Below, one piece after another: positions 1-5,429 of a stretch of DNA of 5,429 nucleotides. Within the stretch, counting starts at the first letter, position 1, and each line of letters starts with the position of its first letter. This stretch comes from an uncultured Oceanospirillaceae bacterium (GTDB taxonomy: Bacteria > Pseudomonadota > Gammaproteobacteria > Pseudomonadales > Balneatricaceae). The notes beneath the pieces were generated by a model. That model worked only from the letters and a program-made list of their open reading frames with translations, searched no databases and was not told where the DNA came from. The DNA is taken from contig CAMIIY010000159.1 of assembly GCA_946221045.1 (NCBI GenBank), positions 1-5,429 of the forward strand, written 5' to 3'. The position numbers were made by a program, and so were the translations under genes.

Positions 1-703
1 CTCTTACCCCAATGCGCCACGCCCGGTACTGAATTCAATTTCGTTACAGCTGCCCAAAGGCAGAACGGTTGCACTGGTCGGGCGCTCGGGCAGTGGTAAA
101 TCGACCCTGGCGGCATTGCTGCCCCGGTTTAATGATGAATGGCAGGGGGAGCTGCTGGTTAACAAAACGCCGCTGCAAAATTTCACGCTGGAAAGTCTGC
201 GTGAGCAGATCTCTCTGGTGAACCAGAACGTAGTTCTGTTTAACGGTACCATCGCCGAAAATATTGCATATGGTGCGATGGCCAATGCGTCTGAAGAGGC
301 CATCGTTCAGGCGGCTGAGGCTGCCCATGTGATGGAGTTTGTGTCTAAGTTCCCCGAGGGCCTGCAGACGCTGATTGGTGAAAACGGGGTGCTGTTGTCG
401 GGTGGTCAGCGTCAGCGAATTGCGATTGCACGTGCCATTCTCAAAGATGCGCCGATTCTGATTCTTGATGAAGCGACCTCGGCACTGGATACAGAGTCTG
501 AACGCCATATTCAGGATGCCCTGAGTGAAGTCATGAAAGGACGAACCACGCTGGTGATCGCGCATCGCTTATCGACCATCGAGCAGGCCGATATGATAGT
601 GGTGATGGAAGACGGGAAAATCATTGAACAGGGGACGCATGTTGAGTTGCTCGAACTGCAGGGTGCCTACAGTCGATTCCGGATGCTGCAGGTTGAGCAA
701 TAA
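1..703 (+). CDS. msbA: MsbA-type lipid A export ATP-binding/permease protein, C-terminal part (5' end outside window)
   Basis: This is the nucleotide-binding domain of an ABC exporter; the frame is open from position 2 and gives 233 residues to the TAA at 701-703. Visible motifs in order are Walker A GRSGSGKST (80-106), the Q-loop glutamine in LVNQN (codon 224-226), signature LSGGQ (395-409), Walker B ILILD followed by catalytic E (455-472), the D-loop SALD, and the H-loop His in IAHRLST (codon 563-565), so the ATPase site is complete. The stretch from ENGVLLSGGQ through LDEATSALDTESER matches enterobacterial MsbA as I remember it. MsbA is a homodimeric inner-membrane flippase that moves lipid A-core from the inner to the outer leaflet. 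The N-terminal six-helix membrane domain lies off the left edge. In E. coli msbA is followed by lpxK; here a GntR regulator follows after 45 nt without a terminator. Another type-1 ABC exporter is possible, but MsbA fits best. Confidence 0.95.
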   Translation, partial: SYPNAPRPVLNSISLQLPKGRTVALVGRSGSGKSTLAALLPRFNDEWQGELLVNKTPLQNFTLESLREQISLVNQNVVLFNGTIAENIAYGAMANASEEAIVQAAEAAHVMEFVSKFPEGLQTLIGENGVLLSGGQRQRIAIARAILKDAPILILDEATSALDTESERHIQDALSEVMKGRTTLVIAHRLSTIEQADMIVVMEDGKIIEQGTHVELLELQGAYSRFRMLQVEQ

Positions 704-737
704 TGAATGTATCAGCGCTAACTCTGGTGCTTTGAAC

Positions 738-743
738 AAGGAG
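738..743 (+). promoter_or_regulatory. Ribosome binding site AAGGAG that decides the gntR start
   Basis: AAGGAG lies five nucleotides before an in-frame CTG at 749-751. It is the only strong Shine-Dalgarno match in the msbA-gntR gap. The next in-frame candidate, TTG at 770-772, is 26 nt away and has only an A/C-rich stretch before it. No in-frame ATG or GTG exists between the in-frame stop TAA at 719-721 and the DNA-binding helix. Confidence 0.6.
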
Positions 744-748
744 ATACT

Positions 749-1450
749 CTGGACAAAAACCAACAGACGTTGAGTCAGTATCTGGTCAACCTGTTTGAAG
801 AGCAGCTTTTATCCGGTGATTTTTTGCCGGGGCAGATGCTGCCCAGTCAGCGTGTATTGTCTGACAAGTACAGCGTATCCAGAGCCACCGTCCGGGAAGC
901 GGTTCAGTCGCTTGAGTTGAGTGGGCTGATCTCAACCCGGCAGGGTGCGCGGGCACGGTGTGTGAACCTGTTGGATCCGTTTCTGGATATGCCCAAGGAA
1001 ACCACCACGCAGGGCATAAATTTTCTGCTGCAGGTCATGGAGATGCGCGCTGTGCTGGAAGGCGAGGCAGCCTTCTACGCGGCGCAAAGAGCAACGGCTG
1101 AACAACTGCAGAAAATAGACGCCGAGTTTCAGGCAATGCGTCTGCGCAGCAGTGGCACGACAACCCTGCATAAAGCCAAGGCGGACCTGCGCTTCCATAC
1201 CCTGATTGCAGAGTCGAGCCATCACCTGCTGGTGATTTCATTCAGCCAGCTGTTTTACACCCGCTATTTCAATGCGATCTACAGTGTTCTGGATCTGACG
1301 CTGAAAAAATTCGGACGTTATCCGGATCGTATTGCGTCCCAGCATGCCAATATCCATCAGGCCATCATGCAGCGTAACCAGCAGCAGGCCAGGGTGGCTG
1401 CAACCGATCATATTCTTTATACCCGTGACCTGCTGAAAGCGTGCGAGTGA
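749..1450 (+). CDS. GntR-family transcriptional regulator, FadR/FCD subfamily
   Basis: A 233-residue one-component regulator when read from CTG at 749, or 226 residues from TTG at 770; the SD at 738-743 favours 749. Residues about 8-75 (749 numbering) form the GntR winged helix: LPSQRVLSDKYSVSR, then ATVREAVQSLELSGLI and the wing STRQGA. Residues about 85-228 are an all-helical FCD effector domain. The Asp and three His that usually bind a metal ion in FCD domains are present: D146 and H150 in DLRFH, H199 in SQH, H221 in TDH. FCD regulators typically sense small organic acids or sugar acids and control nearby catabolic or transport genes, but no catabolic gene lies in this window, so ligand and targets are unknown. 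The 45-nt gap without a terminator after msbA suggests read-through or an operon. I saw no clear TGGT-N-ACCA type operator upstream. Family assignment is secure. Confidence 0.93.
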   Translation: MDKNQQTLSQYLVNLFEEQLLSGDFLPGQMLPSQRVLSDKYSVSRATVREAVQSLELSGLISTRQGARARCVNLLDPFLDMPKETTTQGINFLLQVMEMRAVLEGEAAFYAAQRATAEQLQKIDAEFQAMRLRSSGTTTLHKAKADLRFHTLIAESSHHLLVISFSQLFYTRYFNAIYSVLDLTLKKFGRYPDRIASQHANIHQAIMQRNQQQARVAATDHILYTRDLLKACE

Positions 1451-1467
1451 CCGCTTAAGTCGCGGTT
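1449..1467 (+). terminator. Weak stem-loop at the gntR stop codon, possible terminator
   Basis: GACCGC at 1449-1454 can pair with GCGGTT at 1462-1467 (one G-U pair) around a 7-nt loop, overlapping the TGA stop. No proper U-tract follows (TTCATTACC), so termination here would be poor. It may instead protect the mRNA 3' end. Confidence 0.2.
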
Positions 1468-1646
1468 CATTACCTTAACGGCATACTGGGACTCAGTAGC
1501 CTGCATCGGCTTTGTGCGAAGTTAAATTGCTGAAATTTAAGACTTAGTTGAGATTTACATAACTTTACGTGATCGCAACCCTTATTTTCAGGAAAGTTTG
1601 TCACACTGTAAGCCATGTAAGGTGGTTCCAGTGGGAAAGCGTGATT
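1451..1646. other. Gene-free intergenic stretch after gntR
   Basis: No coding frame with a plausible start and SD is visible here. The middle (about 1520-1590) is AT-rich and probably holds the promoter of the downstream exported-protein gene or of a small RNA. Scanning for TTGACA / TATAAT pairs at 16-18 bp gave no convincing combination; TTGTCA at 1598-1603 is a good -35 hexamer but has no matching -10. A small hairpin TACTG/CAGTA lies near 1484-1498. The strong terminator at 1647 marks the end of whatever is transcribed here. Confidence 0.4.
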
Positions 1647-1671
1647 GACCCGGTCTGACCGGGTCCTTTTT
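1647..1671 (+). terminator. Strong intrinsic terminator upstream of the His-rich exported-protein gene
   Basis: A perfect 8-bp stem, GACCCGGT (1647-1654) with ACCGGGTC (1658-1665), closed by a CTG loop and followed by C and TTTTT (1667-1671). It lies 197 nt after the gntR stop and 56 nt before the next ATG. It may end the msbA-gntR transcript, end a small RNA, or act as an attenuator in the leader of the gene at 1727. Flanking GGGAAA (1633-1638) can also pair with TTTCCC (1669-1674), and GTGAT (1641-1645) with ATCAC (1676-1680); these two outer pairings cannot nest with each other. Confidence 0.8.
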
Positions 1672-1726
1672 CCCGATCACCAACAGCGGCGTTGTACGCC
1701 AGTCTGTAAAGACATGGGGGTAATCC

Positions 1727-2167
1727 ATGCGGAAATTAACTCAGTATGCATTGGCAGTGGCGTTAAGTCTGGGTATTGCTGTACCGGCTTTTGCTCATGG
1801 CCCATCTTCAATAAGGGTAGAATCACCCCACCATCGTGCCGATCATTATGATCGTAAATATCGTGATGATCATCGTAGCCGTCATCGTTACGAAGACCGT
1901 AAACGTTATGAGCGTCACAGTCGTCATCCCGGCAATAACGGCTATCATCGCGGGCATGATAAGTCCTGGAAATATAAGGCGAAGCATTATGACCGGTATG
2001 ACCGTCATGATCGTCGCTACACAGGGCACTGGGTGAGAGTGCTGCCCCGTGACAGTTATGCTGTTGTCATTGGAGGAGATCTCTATCATCGCTGGCGTGA
2101 CAGTTACTATTTGTCAGGCTATCACCGGGGTGAGAAAGTCTTTTTCTCAGTTGATCTGAGGCTTTAA
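1727..2167 (+). CDS. Small exported His/Arg/Asp/Tyr-rich protein of unknown function
   Basis: A 146-residue protein with a Sec signal peptide: basic MRK, hydrophobic core ALAVALSLGIAVP, and a likely cleavage after AFA at residue 23. The mature protein starts HGPSS. Residues about 35-98 are a low-complexity hydrophilic region of RH, DRH, YDR and RYE units; I count 15 His in the mature 123 residues. Residues 100-146 look folded: GHWVRVLPRDSYAVVIGG, then LYHRWRDSYY and a final KVFFSV strand. This LP-x-Y-x-VVIGG-x-Y layout recalls the short C-terminal module of periplasmic DUF6515-like proteins, but that is from memory and is not a firm assignment. The start has GGGGG at 1716-1720, six bases before the ATG. 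Terminators lie on both sides, so it is probably a single-gene unit. The His-rich linker could bind metal ions such as nickel, copper or zinc, or be an envelope-stress protein; neither role is shown by the sequence. Confidence 0.88.
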   Translation: MRKLTQYALAVALSLGIAVPAFAHGPSSIRVESPHHRADHYDRKYRDDHRSRHRYEDRKRYERHSRHPGNNGYHRGHDKSWKYKAKHYDRYDRHDRRYTGHWVRVLPRDSYAVVIGGDLYHRWRDSYYLSGYHRGEKVFFSVDLRL

Positions 2168-2190
2168 CAGGGCGATCCACAGACGTCCAG

Positions 2191-2213
2191 GGGGCACTTC
2201 GGTGCCCCTTTTT
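2191..2213 (+). terminator. UUCG-tetraloop intrinsic terminator of the exported-protein gene
   Basis: GGGGCAC (2191-2197) pairs perfectly with GTGCCCC (2202-2208) around a stable C(UUCG)G tetraloop, followed by TTTTT (2209-2213). It lies 23 nt after the stop at 2167. The stop codon of the converging transporter gene (2212-2214) falls in the T-run, so the same hairpin sits just past the end of that gene. On the minus strand no U-tract follows, so termination there would be weaker. Confidence 0.93.
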
Positions 2214-3405
2214 AATGGGGTTTGGAATTGCCCTTAGATTGCAGCAGGTAGCGCAATGCGCCTCCGGCAATGGCGCATGCCAGCATGACGCTTGCCATTG
2301 GCAGCGGTGTTCCATCGCTAAAGACACCAATCAGCGCACCGCTTAACCCTCCCATGGCAAAACCACTGGCGCCCAGAATGGCTGTAGCTGTGGCACTGGA
2401 GTGAGGGAAGTATTCGATGGTGCCGGAAGTTGCATTCGCCACCATGATACCCATCGCACCAACATAAAGAATGATCAAGCCAACCACGGGCACCAGTGAC
2501 AAAGTATCTGCCAGGCTGATATATACGCAGAGTAAAAGGCCTGCACTGATTTGCAGACCCTGACCCAGGGTTAAAATCTGGTGAGGATTAAACCGGTGCA
2601 GCAGACGAATATTGATCCGGTTGGCCGTGATCATGCCGATAATGTTGGCGCCAAACAGAAATGGATATACGGACTCGCTGACGCCAAAAAACTGCATATA
2701 CACCAGCGGTGAACCAGTGATAAAGGCAAACATGCCTGCCATGGCAAAGCACTGTGACAGCACAAATCCCATGGCATAACGATGGCTCAAGACCGATTTG
2801 TAACGTGCCAGCACGCTGGTAGTTGTTGGGTGTGCCTTGCGGGTTTCAGGCAGTTTGAAATAGAGCATTAACCCAATCAGAAGACCATAAAAAAGCAGAA
2901 ACTCAAAAATCAGCTGCCAACTGGCAAGGTGCAGCAGAAGCGCGCCGATCATCGGTGCCAGTAATGGAGCCAGCATCATAATAACGGCAATATTTGACAG
3001 GTGGCGTGCGCTGTCACGACCCTGACTCAGATCGCGAATCACAGCGGAGGAGTTGACCACTGCCAGCCCGCCCCCAATGGCCTGAATGCCACGGCACAAC
3101 CAGACCGTTTCCATATTGGGGCTGAACGCGATGCCAAGTGAGCCCAGGCAAAAAAGGCTGATGCCCCAGCCCGATGCTGATCGACGTCCAAAATGGTCAG
3201 AAAATGGTCCGCCAATAAGCTGCCCCAGAGCAAAACAGGCCAGAAAAATACTCAGTGACAGCTCGGCCTGATGGATGCTGACAGCATAAAACTGCGCCAT
3301 CTCCGGCAGAGCGGGCAGATAAGCATCCACCGCCAGCGGGGCCATGGCCGTCAGGGCAGCCAGCAGATAGATAAGCAGGGTGGTGGGTGCAGCAGGGCTG
3401 TGCAT
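2212..3405 (-). CDS. MFS drug efflux transporter, Bcr/CflA (DHA1) family
   Basis: A 397-residue integral membrane protein of the usual length for Bcr/CflA drug:proton antiporters, with hydrophobic segments compatible with 12 helices. Family marks are visible: acidic D27 in helix 1 within DAYLPALP, motif A GPFSDHFGRR (66-75) in the loop between helices 2 and 3, R105 with GIQAIGGG in helix 4 (motif B), the helix-5 motif LAPLLAPMIGALL (about 145-157) typical of the antiporter motif C, and EYFPHSSATATAILG (331-345), the FPH-x-x-x-A-x-A element common in this family. Members expel bicyclomycin, chloramphenicol-type drugs, sulfonamides or small metabolites from the cytoplasm; the substrate here cannot be read from the sequence. 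The start ATG (CAT at 3403-3405) has only a weak SD. The frame stays open further upstream without another ATG, GTG or TTG close by. It is convergent with the exported-protein gene and divergent from thrS. Confidence 0.92.
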   Translation of the reverse strand: MHSPAAPTTLLIYLLAALTAMAPLAVDAYLPALPEMAQFYAVSIHQAELSLSIFLACFALGQLIGGPFSDHFGRRSASGWGISLFCLGSLGIAFSPNMETVWLCRGIQAIGGGLAVVNSSAVIRDLSQGRDSARHLSNIAVIMMLAPLLAPMIGALLLHLASWQLIFEFLLFYGLLIGLMLYFKLPETRKAHPTTTSVLARYKSVLSHRYAMGFVLSQCFAMAGMFAFITGSPLVYMQFFGVSESVYPFLFGANIIGMITANRINIRLLHRFNPHQILTLGQGLQISAGLLLCVYISLADTLSLVPVVGLIILYVGAMGIMVANATSGTIEYFPHSSATATAILGASGFAMGGLSGALIGVFSDGTPLPMASVMLACAIAGGALRYLLQSKGNSKPH

Positions 3406-3415
3406 TAAATTAACA

Positions 3416-3465
3416 GATCCGGATTGTGCGTGAGGAGGGTATTGTAGCCTCAGTTGATCCGATTG
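3416..3465 (-). promoter_or_regulatory. Candidate promoter/operator region of the MFS transporter
   Basis: On the minus strand TACAAT (plus coordinates 3441-3446) is a near-consensus -10 about 36-41 bp before the transporter ATG; no good -35 lies at the right distance, which would suit an activated promoter. It is flanked by the arms TGAGG (3431-3435) and CCTCA (3448-3452) and by near-identical direct repeats GATCCGGATTG (3416-3426) and GATCCGATTG (3456-3465), 40 bp apart. Function is inferred from position only. Confidence 0.25.
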
Positions 3466-3538
3466 GGAGGGCCCAGATGTGCAACAGTCTATTGAGGCAA
3501 TCAGGCCCGCTTACATAGCATTCATTGCTCGCATCCGC

Positions 3539-3544
3539 TAGAAT
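3539..3544 (+). promoter_or_regulatory. Candidate -10 element for thrS
   Basis: TAGAAT matches five of six positions of TATAAT. A start about seven bases downstream, near 3551, would make the RNA begin just before the first leader hairpin at 3554. No good -35 is seen 16-18 bp upstream, so support is modest. It overlaps the right arm of the inverted repeat GCATTC (3518-3523) / GAATGC (3541-3546), which could be a DNA-level regulator site. Confidence 0.25.
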
Positions 3545-3553
3545 GCCACCCCC

Positions 3554-3580
3554 GGCTACGTACCTGGTTTGTACGATGCC
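3554..3580 (+). promoter_or_regulatory. thrS leader hairpin resembling a tRNA-Thr anticodon arm
   Basis: CGTAC (3559-3563) and GTACG (3571-3575) form a perfect 5-bp stem closing a 7-nt loop CTGGTTT (3564-3570), the geometry of a tRNA anticodon arm. Read as positions 32-38, the loop has U33 and GGU at 34-36, the anticodon of tRNA-Thr(GGU). Below a symmetric TA/AT internal loop the stem continues with GGC (3554-3556) / GCC (3578-3580). In E. coli, ThrRS represses its own translation by binding stem-loops in the thrS leader that imitate tRNA-Thr. This arm is centred about 74 nt before the AUG and is best read as the distal stem-loop of such an operator. Confidence 0.6.
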
Positions 3581-3600
3581 ATTTGGTTGAAGAACAGCGT

Positions 3601-3622
3601 GGCCTGACGTAGGGGTCATGCC
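3601..3622 (+). promoter_or_regulatory. thrS leader hairpin next to the ribosome binding site
   Basis: GGC (3601-3603) pairs with GCC (3620-3622), a C-T mismatch follows, then TGAC (3605-3608) pairs with GTCA (3615-3618) around loop GTAGGG. It ends seven bases before the SD AAGGA (3630-3634). The triplet CGU at 3608-3610 is at -33 to -31 from the AUG, about where E. coli thrS has its anticodon-like CGU, though here C3608 can pair and no U precedes the triplet. It is the likely proximal stem-loop of the ThrRS operator, positioned so that bound ThrRS would obstruct the ribosome. Confidence 0.5.
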
Positions 3623-3629
3623 TGAGAAC

Positions 3630-3634
3630 AAGGA
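3630..3634 (+). promoter_or_regulatory. thrS ribosome binding site
   Basis: AAGGA six bases before the ATG at 3641. This fixes the thrS start over the out-of-frame ATG at 3618, and it is the site that operator binding would be expected to mask. Confidence 0.85.
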
Positions 3635-3640
3635 ATTGAG

Positions 3641-5429
3641 ATGCCTGTAATTACCCTGCCTGATGGTAGCAAGCGCGAGTTTGCTAATCCTGTTACCGTA
3701 TTTGATGTTGCTGCTGATATTGGCGCTGGTCTGGCGAAAGCTGCGCTGGCCGGAAAGGTCAATGGCACACTGGTGGATACCTCGTACACCATTGCTGAAG
3801 ACAGTGAGCTGGGGATTGTTACCGCGCGGGATGATGCTGGCCTTGAAGTGATCCGTCACTCCTGTGCCCATCTGATGGCAATGGCAGTACAGGATCTGTT
3901 CCCCGGAGCGCAGGTGACTATCGGCCCTGTGATCGAAAACGGCTTTTACTACGACTTCGCCTATGAGCGTCCGTTCACCCCTGAAGATCTGGAAAAGATC
4001 GAGAAAAAGATGCAGGAGCTGTCAAAGCAGAATCTGCCGGTCAGCCGTTCGCTGATGAGCCGTGACGAAGCGACCGAGATGTTTCAGGAAATGGGTGAGA
4101 CATACAAGGTTGAACTGCTGCAGGCCGTGCCTGATAGCGAAGACCTGTCGTTCTATTCCCAGGGTGATTTTATCGACCTGTGCCGTGGCCCCCATGTGCC
4201 GTCCACCGGACATATCAAAGCCTTTAAACTAATGAAGGTTGCAGGTGCCTACTGGCGTGGTGACTCCAACAACGAGATGTTACAGCGCATCTATGGCACG
4301 GCCTGGGGCGACAAAAAAGAGCTGAAGGCGTACCTGCACCGTCTTGAAGAAGCAGAAAAGCGTGACCACCGTAAACTGGGTAAACAACTGAATCTGTTTC
4401 ACCTGCAGGAAGAAGCGCCGGGCATGGTGTTCTGGCATCCGCATGGCTGGACCCTGTATCAGCAGATCGAACAGTACATGCGCGGCAAACAGCAGCAGCA
4501 TGGCTACGACGAGATCAAAACCCCTCAGGTTGTGGCGCGTACCCTGTGGGAGAAGTCCGGTCACTGGGACAAGTTCTCTGATGAGATGTTTACCACGCAC
4601 TCCGAGAACCATGATTTTGCGATCAAGCCGATGAACTGCCCCTGCCACGTGCAGGTATTTAATCAGGGGATTCGTTCCTACCGTGATTTGCCGCTGCGTC
4701 TGGCTGAGTTTGGTTGCTGCCACCGTAATGAACCGTCCGGTGCATTGCATGGCATTATGCGTGTACGCGGCTTCGTACAGGATGATGCACATATTTTCTG
4801 TGCGGAAGATTCCATTCAGTCTGAAGTGGCACGTTTTATCGAATTTCTGGATGAAGTCTATGCCGACTTTGGTTTTACCGAAGTCATTTACAAGCTGTCC
4901 ACCCGCCCGGAACAGCGCGTGGGTTCCGATGAAGTCTGGGATAAAGCTGAAAAAGCCCTGGCGGATGCGCTGGATGCAGCGGGTCTTGAGTGGCAGGAAC
5001 TGCCGGGCGAGGGCGCCTTCTACGGACCGAAGATTGAGTTCTCTCTGAAAGACTGCCTGGGCCGTGTCTGGCAGTGCGGTACTATTCAGGTGGATTTCTC
5101 AATGCCGGGCCGCCTGGGAGCACAGTTTGTCAACGAACAGGGCGAGCGTGAAACACCGGTTATGCTGCACCGAGCAATTCTGGGTTCTTTTGAGCGCTTT
5201 ATCGGAATTCTGATTGAAAACTTTGCCGGTGCGCTGCCGACCTGGCTGGCACCATTGCAGGTTGCGGTACTGAATATCACCGATAAACAGTCAGAATATT
5301 GTAAAAACATCGTAAATGAGCTTGCAGATCAAGGTTTTCGTGCCGAAGCAGACTTGAGAAATGAAAAAATCGGCTTTAAAATCCGCGAGCGTACTTTACA
5401 GAAGGTCCCTTACCTGCTGGTAATCGGGG
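3641..5429 (+). CDS. thrS: Threonyl-tRNA synthetase (3' end outside window)
   Basis: Reading without interruption gives 596 codons from ATG 3641 to the right edge; E. coli ThrRS has 642, so roughly the last 45 are missing. The enzyme charges tRNA-Thr with threonine in the cytoplasm and edits Ser-tRNA-Thr. Domains in order: N-terminal TGS-like domain (about 1-62); editing domain with the HxxxH pair H73/H77 and C181/H185 in DLCRGPH; class II catalytic core from about 243 with zinc ligands C333 (MNCPCH), H384 (DDAHIF) and H510 ([10 protein letters not shown]); motif 2 Arg in CHRNEPSG (R362); motif 3 Arg in [10 protein letters not shown] (R519); and the anticodon-binding domain from about 535, cut short. 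Numbering runs one lower than E. coli, and no key residue is lost. In relatives infC, rpmI and rplT often follow, off the right edge here. The leader hairpins at 3554-3622 point to translational autoregulation. Confidence 0.98.
   Translation, partial: MPVITLPDGSKREFANPVTVFDVAADIGAGLAKAALAGKVNGTLVDTSYTIAEDSELGIVTARDDAGLEVIRHSCAHLMAMAVQDLFPGAQVTIGPVIENGFYYDFAYERPFTPEDLEKIEKKMQELSKQNLPVSRSLMSRDEATEMFQEMGETYKVELLQAVPDSEDLSFYSQGDFIDLCRGPHVPSTGHIKAFKLMKVAGAYWRGDSNNEMLQRIYGTAWGDKKELKAYLHRLEEAEKRDHRKLGKQLNLFHLQEEAPGMVFWHPHGWTLYQQIEQYMRGKQQQHGYDEIKTPQVVARTLWEKSGHWDKFSDEMFTTHSENHDFAIKPMNCPCHVQVFNQGIRSYRDLPLRLAEFGCCHRNEPSGALHGIMRVRGFVQDDAHIFCAEDSIQSEVARFIEFLDEVYADFGFTEVIYKLSTRPEQRVGSDEVWDKAEKALADALDAAGLEWQELPGEGAFYGPKIEFSLKDCLGRVWQCGTIQVDFSMPGRLGAQFVNEQGERETPVMLHRAILGSFERFIGILIENFAGALPTWLAPLQVAVLNITDKQSEYCKNIVNELADQGFRAEADLRNEKIGFKIRERTLQKVPYLLVIG

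Noticed and set aside
44..565. A 173-codon minus-strand frame opposite msbA
   Set aside because: It is antisense to an intact ABC ATPase with all motifs, and has no domain of its own.
704..748. A terminator or GntR operator between msbA and gntR
   Set aside because: Only a short AGCGCT palindrome is present, with no U-tract and no TGGT/ACCA half-site pair.
1865..1874. A 10-bp palindrome GATGATCATC
   Set aside because: It lies in the coding sequence and follows from Asp-Asp-His codons in a low-complexity region; there is no reason to treat it as a binding site.
1823..2089. Open frames on both strands inside the His-rich gene (1823-2089 minus, 1836-2036 plus)
   Set aside because: They arise from the repetitive CAT/CGT/GAC codons of the exported-protein gene, have Met/Ile/Thr/Val-rich nonsense composition and lack ribosome binding sites.
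3554..3640. A tRNA gene containing the GGU anticodon-like arm
   Set aside because: There is no D-arm, no T-arm with a GTTCGA-like loop and no acceptor stem around the hairpin; only the anticodon arm is imitated.
3410..3871. A 153-codon minus-strand frame covering the thrS leader and 5' end
   Set aside because: It lies antisense to thrS and its leader, has no recognisable motif or SD, and is explained by the conserved thrS frame.
4280..5310. Further plus- and minus-strand frames inside thrS
   Set aside because: They overlap a complete and conserved ThrRS reading frame in other frames and show no independent gene features.
1..5429. Mobile element, CRISPR array, phage or defence genes
   Set aside because: No transposase or integrase, no spaced repeats, no terminal inverted repeats and no defence-type domains were seen on either strand.

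Overview
The window looks like ordinary chromosomal DNA from a gammaproteobacterium. ThrS and MsbA closely resemble the enterobacterial proteins as I recall them, codon use is fairly balanced in GC, and no mobile element, CRISPR array, tRNA or rRNA gene is visible. A marine lineage such as the Oceanospirillales is possible, but the sequence alone does not settle it.

Layout. (1) Positions 1-703, + strand, hold the C-terminal ATPase half of an MsbA-type lipid A flippase, cut by the left edge. (2) After a 45-nt gap without a terminator comes an FCD-class GntR regulator (749-1450, +), whose best ribosome binding site points to a CTG start. (3) A gene-free stretch (1451-1726) ends in a strong intrinsic terminator (1647-1671). 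(4) Positions 1727-2167, +, encode a small exported protein rich in His, Arg, Asp and Tyr, followed by a UUCG-loop terminator. (5) Converging on it from the minus strand is a 12-helix Bcr/CflA-type drug efflux transporter (3405 down to 2212), whose stop codon lies in the U-tract of that terminator. (6) A 235-nt divergent intergenic region (3406-3640) separates the transporter from thrS. (7) thrS (3641 to the right edge, +) encodes 596 codons of threonyl-tRNA synthetase, with all visible catalytic and editing residues intact.

The genes do not form one pathway. msbA and gntR may be co-transcribed. The exported protein and the transporter look like independent single-gene units, and thrS begins a translation-related unit. 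The most interesting DNA is the thrS leader. It contains a hairpin with a 5-bp stem and 7-nt loop, C-U-G-G-U-U-U, that reads as a copy of a tRNA-Thr(GGU) anticodon arm. A second hairpin just upstream of the ribosome binding site carries CGU at -33 to -31. The arrangement matches the logic of the E. coli thrS translational operator, in which ThrRS binds tRNA-like stem-loops in its own mRNA and blocks the ribosome. I see no sign of a wholly new multi-gene system; the remaining findings concern start sites, leaders and one unfamiliar exported protein.
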